Positions 20,387 to 29,802 of a DNA stretch of 64,000 bases are shown in pieces. Numbering within the stretch: position 1 is the first letter of the stretch; each line of letters begins with the position of its first letter. Made by a program: the position numbers and the translations under genes. The notes under the pieces are model-generated. The model did not search any database. It was not told the DNA's origin and worked only from the letters and a program-made list of their open reading frames with translations. The DNA comes from Saprospiraceae bacterium (GTDB lineage: Bacteria; Bacteroidota; Bacteroidia; Chitinophagales; Saprospiraceae). The stretch lies in the NCBI GenBank assembly GCA_016716335.1, contig JADJWN010000002.1:387794-451793 (forward strand), given 5' to 3'.

Positions 20387-21418
20387 TTATCTCCAATAAT
20401 GAGGTTTTCGGGTAGTTGAGCCTCGTAATACCAGACAGTTGCAACACTGTTCTGCCGGGCAGGGTGTGGTCTCTACAGGAGGTCTGGGACATAGTTTTAC
20501 GGGTGTCCCAACAGATTCCGGTGATATGTAAATTCTTGCAGTATCCTGCTGGGTTGCATAGAAATAGCCCAAAACATTTTTAGTGCTGTCATTTACGCAA
20601 CGAATGTTTGAGAATAATTGACCGGGTGGTGTTTCAAAAAGATTGCCTTCTCTGGACACCAGATTTTGCCTTGCCTTAAAATATTTAAAAGTATTAAGGT
20701 CTATGGATTCCAGCACTATACTATAATAACTGTCCTCTGCAAAGTCTGCATTTATCCTTCTGGAAGTGGCAGATATACGGAATTTTTCGTTTTTGGGCAG
20801 CACTCTCCCATCTAATGTGGTATTTCCGAGTAAGTCATCTCTTACTGTGACATAGCAGGTTTTTCCCGGACTGCCTCCTTCGATTTGCTCAGTGATCTGG
20901 TAGGCCCTGATGACATTCCATCTGAGTATTTGGGTGGTATGGCTGTCATTAAACTCTGTGGTAATCAGAATCTCCACATTCGGAGGAGTATCGGTAGTCT
21001 CTGGAGTGTAGATCTGATTTATAGAATTTATTTTAGGCACCGGTAGTAACGGCATCCATTCAGATTCAAACAAATCACCCCCAAATCTGACACTTATTTT
21101 ATAGTTTTTATTAAGTTCAAATCTGAATTCCGGTGTTTCAGTGGCTTCATAGACTCCCACCGTGATTCTTTGTAAAGCCAATTTTTTGCCCTGGTTGTCT
21201 ATAAGCTCTACTTGATCTACCAGAGTTGGACTCGATCGTTCAGTATTGAATGAACTTCGGTACGTATTTACTGTCACCTTGGCGGTTGTACCTGTTATAG
21301 ATAATAATCCATCAATGATCAGATAGGATTTTGCGGTCTCGGGTGAGAGTAGGTTGATAGGATCCACACACCGTACGGAGAAAATTATAATGATTAGATA
21401 AATTGTGGCTCTTTGCAT
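20387..21418 (-). CDS. DUF4249 lipoprotein
   Basis: 343 residues, lipoprotein signal with SVRC (Cys17) followed by VDPINL, the usual DUF4249 beginning (C-x-x-P/I). Mid part has the conserved YLIIDGLLS, FESEWMPLLPVP and AEDSYYSIVLES patterns. The C-terminus is Cys-rich (PCPAEQCCNCLVL). DUF4249 proteins are found next to TonB receptors of the type encoded 3 bases upstream and are presumed to be their surface or periplasmic partner; ligand unknown. Confidence 0.88.
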   Translation of the reverse strand: MQRATIYLIIIIFSVRCVDPINLLSPETAKSYLIIDGLLSITGTTAKVTVNTYRSSFNTERSSPTLVDQVELIDNQGKKLALQRITVGVYEATETPEFRFELNKNYKISVRFGGDLFESEWMPLLPVPKINSINQIYTPETTDTPPNVEILITTEFNDSHTTQILRWNVIRAYQITEQIEGGSPGKTCYVTVRDDLLGNTTLDGRVLPKNEKFRISATSRRINADFAEDSYYSIVLESIDLNTFKYFKARQNLVSREGNLFETPPGQLFSNIRCVNDSTKNVLGYFYATQQDTARIYISPESVGTPVKLCPRPPVETTPCPAEQCCNCLVLRGSTTRKPHYWR

Positions 21419-21421
21419 ATG

Positions 21422-24120
21422 TTATTCAAATTCAAGGTTAAAACTTAAAGCAGGAAACATGGTGCCTACGATGGCAAGTCTGTTGGCCTGAGGAGTCGGC
21501 ACGTCTCTGGTAGATCTGGTGTAAAATACAGAGAATGGATTCCTTCTTGCATATACATTATAAATGGTGAACGTCCAGCTGCTCTTTAATCGTGCAGCCT
21601 TGTTATGTGTTCTACCGAAATTGAATGAGAGGTCAAGTCTGTGCGTATCCGGTATCCTGAGTGCATTTCTTTCGGAATAGATGGGCACGTATACTCCATC
21701 TAAGTTGACATAACTCGATACAGGTGCAGTGGTGGGACGTCCAGACCTGAATGTAAAGTTGGCTATGAAGGTATGTCTTTCAATGGGCTGGTAGTTCAGG
21801 ATGACTGAAATGTTGTGTGGTTGGTCATAGTTGGCAAAATAAGGTCGGCCATTATTGATGCCTTCAATTGTATAAATCGTCTGTGAATAGGTATAGGAAA
21901 CAAAGCCATTGATTACCCCTTTGTGTTTTTTCAGACTTACTTCAATGCCTTTGGATTCACCTTGTCCCTGCAGTAGCTCGGTTTCGATATGTGGGTTGAC
22001 AAACAATTCGGCATAGTCTCTGTAATCTATGATATTATTGAGCTTTCTCTGATAGGCTTCCACTGAGAACTCAAAGGGTTGACCTACTGAACCCAGAAAT
22101 AGTCCGGCTGAATAATTGTCTGAGACTCCTGGTCGGAATACATGGTTGACCATCTGCCATTGACTGGTAGGTGAAGGTACATCCGTATTAAAAATCTGAT
22201 TCAGAAATTGACTTGATCTCCCATATCCTGCCTTAATAGCAGCTGAATTGCCTAAAGACAACTTCATGGAAAGTCTGGGCTCCGGCTGGATATAAGTTCG
22301 AATGGTTCCTTCCTGTATCTTAAACCCCTCCAGATTTTCTTCCGATATGATATCATCCCTGTATTTGTATATTCTTCTCGGTCCCAAGGATTCAAAGTGA
22401 TTTAATCGGTAGCCGAGTATAAATTCCAGCCATTTGGTCAACGGTATTTCCGAAGATATATATAATGCTGATTCCCGACCTTTTTCCAGGTCAAGACTGA
22501 CAGGTACTCTTAAAGATTGAGGAGTGGCAGGGCTGAAAGCTCCAGGCAATACATCATATAAAATGGTACTTACCCCAGATCTGAAGTGATATTCCCTAAT
22601 TTCAGCGTAAGTTTGTTATGCCCTTTGAGATAGGATATCCTGGTTTGAAAAATCGATGCCATCAGACCACTGAACTCATTCTGATTGCTGTTATATTCTG
22701 ACCACACCACAGAAAGTTTGTTACTTATCTTATCGCTGATAATGGTTCTTAAACTGCTTTGTAAGATTTTGGTAGAATAATCAAAGCCAAAACTGTTGTT
22801 ATATACAAAGTTGTCATTTGAATAGTAGCCGGAGATTGCCCATAGGGATTTGCCAAGTTTTATATTGAATTTGCCATTCAGGTCATAAAAGCCGGCATTA
22901 CTGTTTTTGACCTCCGGTTGTGGAAACAATCTGAAAATTATATCTGAGTAGGTGGAACGACCTGAAAATATAAAGGAAACATTGTCCATCAATGGTCCCT
23001 CTATGGTACCTGTTGCTGAAAGGACATTTACATTGGCCTTGAACCTGAGTTTGTCTGCACCTTCTTTGGTCTGTACATCCAGCACAGATGAAAGCCTGCC
23101 ACCATATTGACTATGAATTGCGCCTTTGTGCAACGTAGCGCTTTTAATCATATCAGCATTGAATGTACTGAAAAAACCTAAGGCATGAGAGGAATTGAAA
23201 AGGATCGCATCGTCCTGCATCACTAGATTTTGATCAACATTGCCTCCTCTTACATTAAATCCCGAGGCACCTTCTCCGATAGATGACACTCCCGGATTGA
23301 GGAGTACTGCCTTTACCACATCCCTTTCTCCCAGAAATGTGGGGATCCTTTCCAGTGCCTTAATATCTACTCTGTTAAGTCCTCCCTGAGTTTCACGTAC
23401 CGCCTCGCCTCCGGCAATTCCACTTATGAGCACTTCGTCCAGTACCTGAGATTCTCTTTCCACAAGTACTTCGTATTGGACCTGTCCCGTAGCCTCAATA
23501 AAAATTGTTGTAGGGCTATATCCGATCGAAGCTATATCTATCTTATTGACACCTCTGTTCAATGTTAATACTGCCATACCTTCAGCATCTGTTGCAGTTT
23601 TCAATTTCCCGTTCACGGACAATGCAGCACCTATGATTTCCTCTTTATTATCTTTGTCCTTTACTTTGAGATTGAGCAGAATGGCATTGCTGCCCGTTGG
23701 TTTACCTTCAAGTTTAACGACTTTTGCAGTATTGTTTGCCATTAGTTGTGCCCGCTGGATTTCTGCTGCAAGTTGATCTTTTTGTAAATCCGGATTTTCT
23801 CCTATCAGAAAGTAACTGCCCCGATATTGAATCCACCGGAGATTAAGATTACTGTTAAGTTTGCTTAATACAGTTTCGATCGATTCCTTGACAAATCTGT
23901 AATTTTTGGCTTCATCGGAAAGGTCTTCTTCCTTGAAGTAAATTTTTATATTATACTTAAACTCCAGAGACCTGATTACTTCTGATGCAGTCCTTGATTC
24001 AAATAATTCGTTTATAATAATTTCGTTTTGCTGTGCATTTAGAAATTGAACCGAAAAAATGGTCAGTGTGCATAACAGCAAAGTTTGCTTAATAGAATCT
24101 CTCAAAAATAGTATTTGCAT
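21422..24120 (-). CDS. TonB-dependent receptor with STN and carboxypeptidase-like domains (frameshifted)
   Basis: About 899 residues after repair. Order: signal peptide (1-30), STN/secretin-like signalling domain (about 36-110, FESRTASEVIRSLEFKYNIK), carboxypeptidase-like domain (about 145-225), plug (ALERIPTFLGERDVVKAVLL, SGFNVRGGNVDQNLVMQDD) and barrel. The frame breaks near 22604: one frame ends at LKLGNITSDLG while the next reads AEIREYHFRSGVSTILYD, a usual barrel segment; a missing base in CTTACGCTGAAATT fits. An STN domain often signals to an anti-sigma factor, but none is encoded nearby. Operon with DUF4249 and the MG2-like gene. Imports an unknown ligand. Confidence 0.92.
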
Positions 24121-24201
24121 TTATAATGTTTGATTTGTTTTTCTTTTTGTAAAAACTAAGACATCTTTCCCTAATATCCGGTGTATTTGTACCCGGGAAT
24201 G

Positions 24202-24209
24202 CAAAAATA
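24202..24209 (-). promoter_or_regulatory. -7 box of the TonB/DUF4249 unit
   Basis: Read on the minus strand, TATTTTTG fits TAnnTTTG, about 80 bases before the receptor's ATG. No -33 element at a good distance. Confidence 0.4.
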
Positions 24210-24312
24210 GCCTTAAAATCAATCTTTTGCTCTTTTAAGGTGGCAAACTTCCCCTTATGTCTTCAATAATAGATTTTTTTTATTATGAAAGAGGTTTGCT
24301 GCCAGAAGGATT

Positions 24313-25014
24313 TCAATAATCGGGAACAGAGATTTTTTCAATAATTTGTGCAATCTTATTAAAATCCCTGGTGTCGAACTTGATCTCCTTTGCAATTTTA
24401 TCAATTTTATCCTCCTCATTTCTAAAATTTTTTTTGATATCTTTAATTGACTTGATTTCTGTCAATTTGTTGTCATATAAAATAAAATTGCTTTGTCTTT
24501 TTACTATTCTGTGCTTAGTCTCCAATCCGAGAATTTTAGCCTGTGGGTCCGGCTTTTGTATATATGTGGAGTGACGGGCAATAATTTTTACAGGACCTAC
24601 TGACACGAATTCATAAAAACCGGGATCGTTCAGTTCCTTAAAGTCTGTAGCCCTGTTGCTTAAAAAGCTTTTTTTGGTGTCACCAATATTGAGATGTACC
24701 TCATCCAGAAAGTCGGGCAATAATTCCTTTTCTTCCCCTAGCATAAAAACTTCCACCCTGGAGGAATAAAGATTAAGTTTTACATTACTTAAAAAAACTT
24801 TGTTCCCGTTTTTCAATACCAATTCTGCCGGATACCACTCGTCATAAAGATATTGGGAACCAATATATAAATCCGACTCCCCTGTACCCCGGGCATTCAT
24901 GATCTGATAAAATAAAATGTCTTTAGAGTCCGGATTGACCTGTGCCGTATTTTCATTCAGGACACTTACGATCATTAAGAAAATGAAAAAACCGGGAAAA
25001 CAGCGATTAAACAT
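24313..25014 (-). CDS. Exported protein, unknown
   Basis: 233 residues, signal peptide (hydrophobic 8-21, cut after ENTAQ). After that the protein is rich in Lys and charged residues, with a beta-rich middle (LVLKNGNKVFLSNVKLNLY) and a helical, Lys-rich C-terminus (KSIKDIKKNF, KIDKIAKEIKF). No family recognised. It ends about 190 bases upstream of the TonB receptor start on the same strand and begins 29 bases after the DUF4920 gene, so it may be co-transcribed with the latter. Confidence 0.65.
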   Translation of the reverse strand: MFNRCFPGFFIFLMIVSVLNENTAQVNPDSKDILFYQIMNARGTGESDLYIGSQYLYDEWYPAELVLKNGNKVFLSNVKLNLYSSRVEVFMLGEEKELLPDFLDEVHLNIGDTKKSFLSNRATDFKELNDPGFYEFVSVGPVKIIARHSTYIQKPDPQAKILGLETKHRIVKRQSNFILYDNKLTEIKSIKDIKKNFRNEEDKIDKIAKEIKFDTRDFNKIAQIIEKISVPDY

Positions 25015-25043
25015 ATGTCAGGCTTTTACAAAGTTCATATCAA

Positions 25044-25538
25044 TTATTGGAGAATCTTCACTCCGGATGCCATAATCTTCAATTCTACTACGGGTTCGGT
25101 AATCTGCTCTATCTCTTCCGGAGTCTTGCCTTCGTCTTCTGCATAGTGGCGCAGTTCTTCCACGCTGGTTTCTTCGCGGTAAGCTATGCCTTCCACCACT
25201 ACCGTTTTACCGGTCAGATCTGTAGGTACAAAAAAGGCGTAGTCTTTAAACTGAACAAAAGCGGTCTCTGCACTATCGTTTGTCATTGAGCCAAGATTCA
25301 TCCAGCAACCTTTGGCCTGACATACCTCTGCTACTTTACCGATTACTTTTATCTTCAGTGAGTCAGGGCCCGCCATTTTGGCGAGAAAACTTTCATAACT
25401 CTCGGCACCTTCCTCGGATATCAAATCGCCAAAGTGAATTTCGGTTCCGTCTTTATCCTGTGCTGCTGTGCTGTCTTTCGGCTTACAACCTATCCACCAT
25501 AGTCCCAAAATAAGCATCAGATATGTTAATTTTCGCAT
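25044..25538 (-). CDS. DUF4920 lipoprotein
   Basis: 164 residues, lipobox WIGC (Cys18). It has the DUF4920 core: GDLISEEGAESYESFLAKM, VIGKVAEVCQAKGCWMNLG (paired Cys), FVPTDLTGKTVVVEG and the Glu-rich C-terminal part before VELKIMASGV. The Cys pair and following Met resemble a metal-binding or redox site, but the family has no proven function. Exported, membrane-anchored. A -7 box lies directly upstream at 25560-25553. Confidence 0.85.
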   Translation of the reverse strand: MRKLTYLMLILGLWWIGCKPKDSTAAQDKDGTEIHFGDLISEEGAESYESFLAKMAGPDSLKIKVIGKVAEVCQAKGCWMNLGSMTNDSAETAFVQFKDYAFFVPTDLTGKTVVVEGIAYREETSVEELRHYAEDEGKTPEEIEQITEPVVELKIMASGVKILQ

Positions 25539-25552
25539 AAAAGGAATTTTTG

Positions 25553-25560
25553 CAAAAATA
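25553..25560 (-). promoter_or_regulatory. -7 box upstream of the DUF4920 gene
   Basis: TATTTTTG on the minus strand, 14 bases before the ATG, giving a very short leader. Confidence 0.4.
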
Positions 25561-25651
25561 AATAAAGAATTTCAGAGTTCTTAGGAAGTCATCAAATTCC
25601 AAAAAGGTATCAGCCCAAATCTACAATTTATAAGATTTTAAATGCTTCATA

Positions 25652-27331
25652 ATGAAAATTGGGTTAGGTATTCTGGTCACTGTAATCTGCATTTTTAATA
25701 CCGGGCTGTTGATGGCAGGTTGTCTCAATGGCAATTGTACGAATGGTAATGGTACCTATGTGTATAAAAACGGGTTGAAGTATTCCGGTAGTTTTTTCCG
25801 GGGTCTCCCGCATGGGAATGGTCAGCTCAATTATCCGGATGGCAGTCAGTACTCCGGCAATTTTGTAAAAGGAAAAAAACAGGGATACGGCATCCTCCGG
25901 TATAAGGAGGGCAGTATATATAAAGGTGATTTTTCCAATGACCTTATATCAGGATATGGAGTGATGGAATATGCCAATGGTGACAGCTATTCAGGACATT
26001 GGGCAGACAATGCCATGCATGGTACAGGTACATATCATGCCCGGGATGGGTGGGTTTTTCATGGTAATTTTAAAGCCGGCAAACCTGATGGCAAAGCTGA
26101 TATGACATTGGCTGATGGTACTGTGTACAGTGGTATATGGGTCAAGGGATGGAAGCAGGGGGTTTTTGATATAAAGAAAAGCTCAGGGGAAACCGTTAGG
26201 GTGATTTTTAAGGATGATGAATATGTAGGGCCTGAGAATGTCCTGGCTGATAATAGACAGGAAATCCGCACCCAGTCTGATGCTCCAACTTCAAAAGCCA
26301 AAAACTGTAATTCATTCCGGTGTCATGATGAAACCGGCTATATGGTAATGCAGGATGGCGGGATCTATTATGGTTCATTTATGCATGGCTTGCCTGAAGG
26401 TAAGGGCAAAGCAAAGCTACCCGATGGTTCGTTCATCCAGGGATACTGGAAATCAGGAAAACCGGTGAGCGTGGCCAGGCTTCCTGCAGGTCATCAGGTG
26501 GCTGATAAAACTACCGGAATCCCGGCATATTATTCTGCTTCCAATAATAGTCAAATTTCTGAAAGACAATCCAAAGTGGTCAGAGAGGCCGTCCCAAAAT
26601 CTGAGAATATGACACCTTTGATACATGCCATGATAGTCGGGGTATCCTTTTACAAAGCATTGCCTTCCCTGAAATATACGGATGATGACGCCTATCGCTT
26701 TTATGCCTTTTTGAAGAGCCCTGAAGGCGGTGCGGTAAGTGACGACAGGATAAGGCTCCTGATTGATGATGCTGCCACCTCTTCCGGCATTCTTAAAAAT
26801 CTGGACATTCTCATCAAAAATCCGGGACAGGAAGATGCATTGATTGTCTATTTGTCCGGGCATGGACTGGACGGAGCCTTTGTGCCTTATGATTTTGACG
26901 GTACAGGTCCCCTCACTCCCTATGAAGAAGTGTGGAAGGCCATTAAGAAAAGTAAGGCAAAACACAAGCTTATCATAGCCGATGCCTGTCATTCAGGCAG
27001 CCTTGCTTATGGAGCGAGATCAGCGGCATCTGCCAATATTCAGAAGTATTATGAGACACTCTCTGCAGCATCCGGAGGTACAGCCATTCTGGTATCCTCT
27101 GCTCAGGATGAAGTGTCGCTGGAATACGGAGGAATGAGACAGGGGGTGTTTTCGCATTTTCTGATCAGAGGACTCAAGGGAGAGGGTGACCTCAACAAAA
27201 ACGGAATCGTTGAACTGGGTGAGCTCTACCGGTATATAGCAGCGAATGTACAGGGATATACCGCGGGCAAACAGAATCCTGTATTGCAGGGAGACTATGA
27301 TGTCAATATGCCTGTGGCAGTGGTACGCTGA
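25652..27331 (+). CDS. Exported MORN-repeat protein with C-terminal caspase-like (C14) peptidase domain
   Basis: 559 residues. Hydrophobic start ending in LLMAGC, which may be a lipobox (Cys24). Residues about 30-170 form six MORN repeats (YSGSFFRGLPHGNG, YSGNFVKGKKQGYG, YKGDFSNDLISGYG and so on), with two more at about 228-275. Each block is introduced by a C-x4-C pair (Cys24/29 and Cys219/224). Residues about 320-559 are a caspase-fold peptidase: MIVGVSFY, DDDAYRFYAFL, the catalytic His404 in YLSGHGLDG and catalytic Cys446 in IADACHSGS, then ILVSSAQDE and GVFSHFLIRGL. Metacaspase-like enzymes of this group cut after basic residues; an exported one could act on surface or periplasmic proteins. 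Stand-alone gene between divergent DUF4920 and the S6 operon. Confidence 0.9.
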   Translation: MKIGLGILVTVICIFNTGLLMAGCLNGNCTNGNGTYVYKNGLKYSGSFFRGLPHGNGQLNYPDGSQYSGNFVKGKKQGYGILRYKEGSIYKGDFSNDLISGYGVMEYANGDSYSGHWADNAMHGTGTYHARDGWVFHGNFKAGKPDGKADMTLADGTVYSGIWVKGWKQGVFDIKKSSGETVRVIFKDDEYVGPENVLADNRQEIRTQSDAPTSKAKNCNSFRCHDETGYMVMQDGGIYYGSFMHGLPEGKGKAKLPDGSFIQGYWKSGKPVSVARLPAGHQVADKTTGIPAYYSASNNSQISERQSKVVREAVPKSENMTPLIHAMIVGVSFYKALPSLKYTDDDAYRFYAFLKSPEGGAVSDDRIRLLIDDAATSSGILKNLDILIKNPGQEDALIVYLSGHGLDGAFVPYDFDGTGPLTPYEEVWKAIKKSKAKHKLIIADACHSGSLAYGARSAASANIQKYYETLSAASGGTAILVSSAQDEVSLEYGGMRQGVFSHFLIRGLKGEGDLNKNGIVELGELYRYIAANVQGYTAGKQNPVLQGDYDVNMPVAVVR

Positions 27332-27419
27332 TCTGAAGAAGGGTTTTGTCAGACCTCAGCAAGCCGTCTTCATATCAGCATGGTGGATAATTAGTCAAAA
27401 TAAAATTTTGCAAATAAGT

Positions 27420-27450
27420 TTGTCAGTTGTCTGTAATAATATTACCTTTG
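27420..27450 (+). promoter_or_regulatory. Promoter of the S6-S18-L9 operon
   Basis: TTG at 27420-27422 (within TTTG), 20-base spacer, TACCTTTG at 27443-27450, an exact -7 match. The ATG of the S6 gene is 48 bases downstream. Confidence 0.65.
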
Positions 27451-27498
27451 CAGCCCAAAATATTTTTTCACCTAAATTTTTAATCAAATACTTCAAAA

Positions 27499-27966
27499 AT
27501 GAATCAGTATGAAGTAAATTTCATCATCGATCCCGTTCTGTCAGGTGATGAAATTAAATCGACAGCAAAAACGTACGAGTCACTCCTTCAGGATGAGGGA
27601 TGCACCATCGTACATGTAAATGAAATGGGACTCAGACAACTGGCTTATCCCATCAACAAAAGAACATCAGGTGTGTATTATTGTGTGGAGTTTTCTACTC
27701 CGACAGGTGCCATCATTCCCAAACTGGAGCTTGCTCTCAGAAGGGATGAAAGAATCATGAGATTTTTGTCTGTAAAATTGGACAAATACGGAGTACAGTA
27801 CAATGCAGACCGCAGAGCAGGCAAAATCCACAGCTACAAGAAGAAGGATAAGAAGAAAGCCTCTGACGAGGAAGTGGCAGTGAAGGAGCAACCATCCAGA
27901 GAAATGGCTGCACCCGCTCCGGCTCCTGAATTTATCCCGGCAGTAGCTGCAAATGAGGAAGAATAA
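27499..27966 (+). CDS. rpsF: 30S ribosomal protein S6
   Basis: 155 residues. The S6 core (1-100) is clear: NQYEVNFIIDP, GLRQLAYPINK, GVYYCVEFSTP and LRRDERIMRFLSVKL. The C-terminal 50 residues form a long Lys-rich then Ala/Pro/Glu-rich tail (KKKDKKKAS, APAPAPEF), longer than in most bacteria but common in this phylum. S6 binds S18 on the 30S platform; the S18 gene follows after 27 bases. No ssb gene lies between them. Confidence 0.97.
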   Translation: MNQYEVNFIIDPVLSGDEIKSTAKTYESLLQDEGCTIVHVNEMGLRQLAYPINKRTSGVYYCVEFSTPTGAIIPKLELALRRDERIMRFLSVKLDKYGVQYNADRRAGKIHSYKKKDKKKASDEEVAVKEQPSREMAAPAPAPEFIPAVAANEEE

Positions 27967-27993
27967 TATTATTAACCACACAAGTAAATAATC

Positions 27994-28260
27994 ATGGCAT
28001 CAAGAGACGATATAAAATTTTTAAGTAATCCGACCATCGGACAGAAAAGGAAGAAGTACTGCCGTTTCAGAAAGTACGGAATCAAGCATATTGATTACAA
28101 AGACCAGGAGTTTTTGCTCCAGTTTGTAAATGAGCAGGGTAAGCTCCTTCCGAGAAGGATCACCGGCAATTCGCTCAAGTATCAGAAGCTGGTAGCAGTA
28201 GCCGTCAAAAGAGCAAGACATCTGGCTATCCTGCCTTACGTAACAGATTTATTGAAATAA
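27994..28260 (+). CDS. rpsR: 30S ribosomal protein S18
   Basis: 88 residues, typical S18: KKYCRFRKYGIKHIDYKD, GKLLPRRITGNSLKYQ and VAVKRARHLAILPYV. Second gene of the ribosomal operon; partner of S6 on the small subunit. Confidence 0.97.
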   Translation: MASRDDIKFLSNPTIGQKRKKYCRFRKYGIKHIDYKDQEFLLQFVNEQGKLLPRRITGNSLKYQKLVAVAVKRARHLAILPYVTDLLK

Positions 28261-28278
28261 TTTTTTAAATCGAAAACA

Positions 28279-28725
28279 ATGGAAATAATCCTTTTAAAAG
28301 ATATAGATAAGCTGGGATACCGACATGATGTGGTAAAGGTAAAGCCCGGTTATGGCCGAAATTATCTCATACCTCAGGGACTTGCGGTAAATGCCAATGC
28401 AGCCAACCGCAAAAAGCTGGAGGCTATCTTAGCTGAAGAAGAAGCAGCCGAGGCAGCGAGATTGGACGAATACAAAGCAATAGCAGCTCAGCTCGAAGGT
28501 CAAACCCTCAAAATCGGCGTAAAAGCAGGTACCAGTGGAAAGATCTTCGGTAGTGTCACCAATGTACAGATTGCCAATGCATTGAAGGAGCAGCTCAATC
28601 TGGATATTGAAAGAAAAAAGATTGTGCTGGCAGAGGATGTGAAGGAACTTGGTACTTACAGTGCAGAAGTGCATCTGCATAAGGATGTAAAAACCAAGGT
28701 AGATTTCGAGCTTGTACAGGAGTAA
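28279..28725 (+). CDS. rplI: 50S ribosomal protein L9
   Basis: 148 residues with the N-terminal rRNA-binding domain (MEIILLKDIDKLGYRHDVVK, GYGRNYLIPQGLA), the long connecting helix (KKLEAILAEEEAAEAARL) and the C-terminal domain (SGKIFGSVTN). Third gene of the operon, 18 bases after the S18 gene; a terminator follows. Confidence 0.97.
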   Translation: MEIILLKDIDKLGYRHDVVKVKPGYGRNYLIPQGLAVNANAANRKKLEAILAEEEAAEAARLDEYKAIAAQLEGQTLKIGVKAGTSGKIFGSVTNVQIANALKEQLNLDIERKKIVLAEDVKELGTYSAEVHLHKDVKTKVDFELVQE

Positions 28726-28747
28726 TATTACAAATGATCAATGTCTG

Positions 28748-28783
28748 AAAAGTCTTATGTTCCAAAAAGCATAAGACTTTTTT
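28748..28783 (+). terminator. Rho-independent terminator after L9
   Basis: Stem AAAAGTCTTATG / CATAAGACTTTT with a ten-base loop and a T run. It ends just before the ATG of ruvX, so ruvX needs readthrough or its own promoter. Confidence 0.88.
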
Positions 28784-28786
28784 ATT

Positions 28787-29215
28787 ATGTATAAATCGCA
28801 CATTTTGGGCAGAATATTGGGAATAGACTATGGATTGAAAAGATCCGGCCTTGCAGTCACCGATCCTCTGAGGATTATTGTAAATGGCCTGGATACAGTA
28901 GATACGGCACAGTTGATGCCTTATCTGGAAAAGTATTTGCTGTCTGAAGTGGTGGACAAAGTGGTGATAGGCATGCCGGTACACAGAGATGGAAACTTTA
29001 CGGCTTTAAAACCTGTTATAGAGAAGTTTGCAGCCGATCTGAAAAAAAAATTCAACCATTTGATAATTGAGTTTGCAGACGAGCAATTCACTTCGGTCGA
29101 AGCCAGGGAACGTATCTTACAATATGGAATTAAAAAGGAAAAACGCAGGGATAAGGCTCTGATTGATCAGGTGAGTGCGGTGATTATTTTACAAAGATAT
29201 CTTAACTTTATTTGA
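28787..29215 (+). CDS. ruvX: Putative Holliday junction resolvase RuvX (YqgF family)
   Basis: 142 residues with RNase H-like fold motifs: GIDYGLKRSGLAVTDP (first Asp), KVVIGMPVHRDG, FADEQFTSVEA (Glu) and KALIDQVSAVIILQ (last Asp). Members are implicated in pre-16S rRNA 5' end maturation and in junction resolution. Start at ATG 28787; a later start near GRILGIDYG is possible. Followed after 7 bases by peptide deformylase. Confidence 0.92.
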   Translation: MYKSHILGRILGIDYGLKRSGLAVTDPLRIIVNGLDTVDTAQLMPYLEKYLLSEVVDKVVIGMPVHRDGNFTALKPVIEKFAADLKKKFNHLIIEFADEQFTSVEARERILQYGIKKEKRRDKALIDQVSAVIILQRYLNFI

Positions 29216-29222
29216 GCGAGAC

Positions 29223-29780
29223 ATGATATTACCCATTTATGCATATGGCCAGCCGGTACTGAAAAAAAGAGCAGCTGACATCACCAAAGACTATGAAGGG
29301 TTGCCGGAGTTGATACAAAATATGTGGGAAACCATGTATAAGGCAAGTGGCGTTGGACTGGCAGCTCCCCAAATCGGGCTGGGCATCCGCTTGTTTATCG
29401 TGGATACCATGCAGATTATGGAGGAGGATAAAAAAGAGGAAGGTATTAAGCAGGTCTTTATCAATGCGCAGATTGAAGCGGAGTGGGATGAATGGTGGCC
29501 GTATGAAGAGGGATGTCTGAGTATCCCCAATATCAGAGGGGATGTGGAGCGGCAGAAAAAGCTCCGGATCCGTTATCTGGATGAAAATTTTCAGGAATAC
29601 ACCCGGGAATTTGACGGTATCAATGCCAGAGTGATACAGCACGAGTATGATCATATAGAGGGCAAATTATTTGTTGAAAGACTGAAGCCCCTTAAGAAAA
29701 AACTGATCCAGCGTAAGCTGAATGATATCAAAGCCGGCAAGGTCAATGCTGAGTATAGACTGAAGTTTTACAAGGAGTAA
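29223..29780 (+). CDS. def: Peptide deformylase
   Basis: 185 residues with the three metal-site motifs: GVGLAAPQIG, EEGCLSIP (Cys ligand) and QHEYDHIEG (two His ligands and catalytic Glu... in the HExxH form HEYDH). Removes the formyl group from new proteins. It has the usual length and sits 7 bases after ruvX, a frequent pairing in Bacteroidota. Confidence 0.97.
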   Translation: MILPIYAYGQPVLKKRAADITKDYEGLPELIQNMWETMYKASGVGLAAPQIGLGIRLFIVDTMQIMEEDKKEEGIKQVFINAQIEAEWDEWWPYEEGCLSIPNIRGDVERQKKLRIRYLDENFQEYTREFDGINARVIQHEYDHIEGKLFVERLKPLKKKLIQRKLNDIKAGKVNAEYRLKFYKE

Positions 29781-29802
29781 GCCTGAGAGCTGAATCTGTA
29801 TT

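Noticed and set aside
25740..26160. Repeated DNA as a possible CRISPR or tandem-repeat array
   Set aside because: It is the coding sequence of MORN repeats; the DNA copies differ and there are no spacers.
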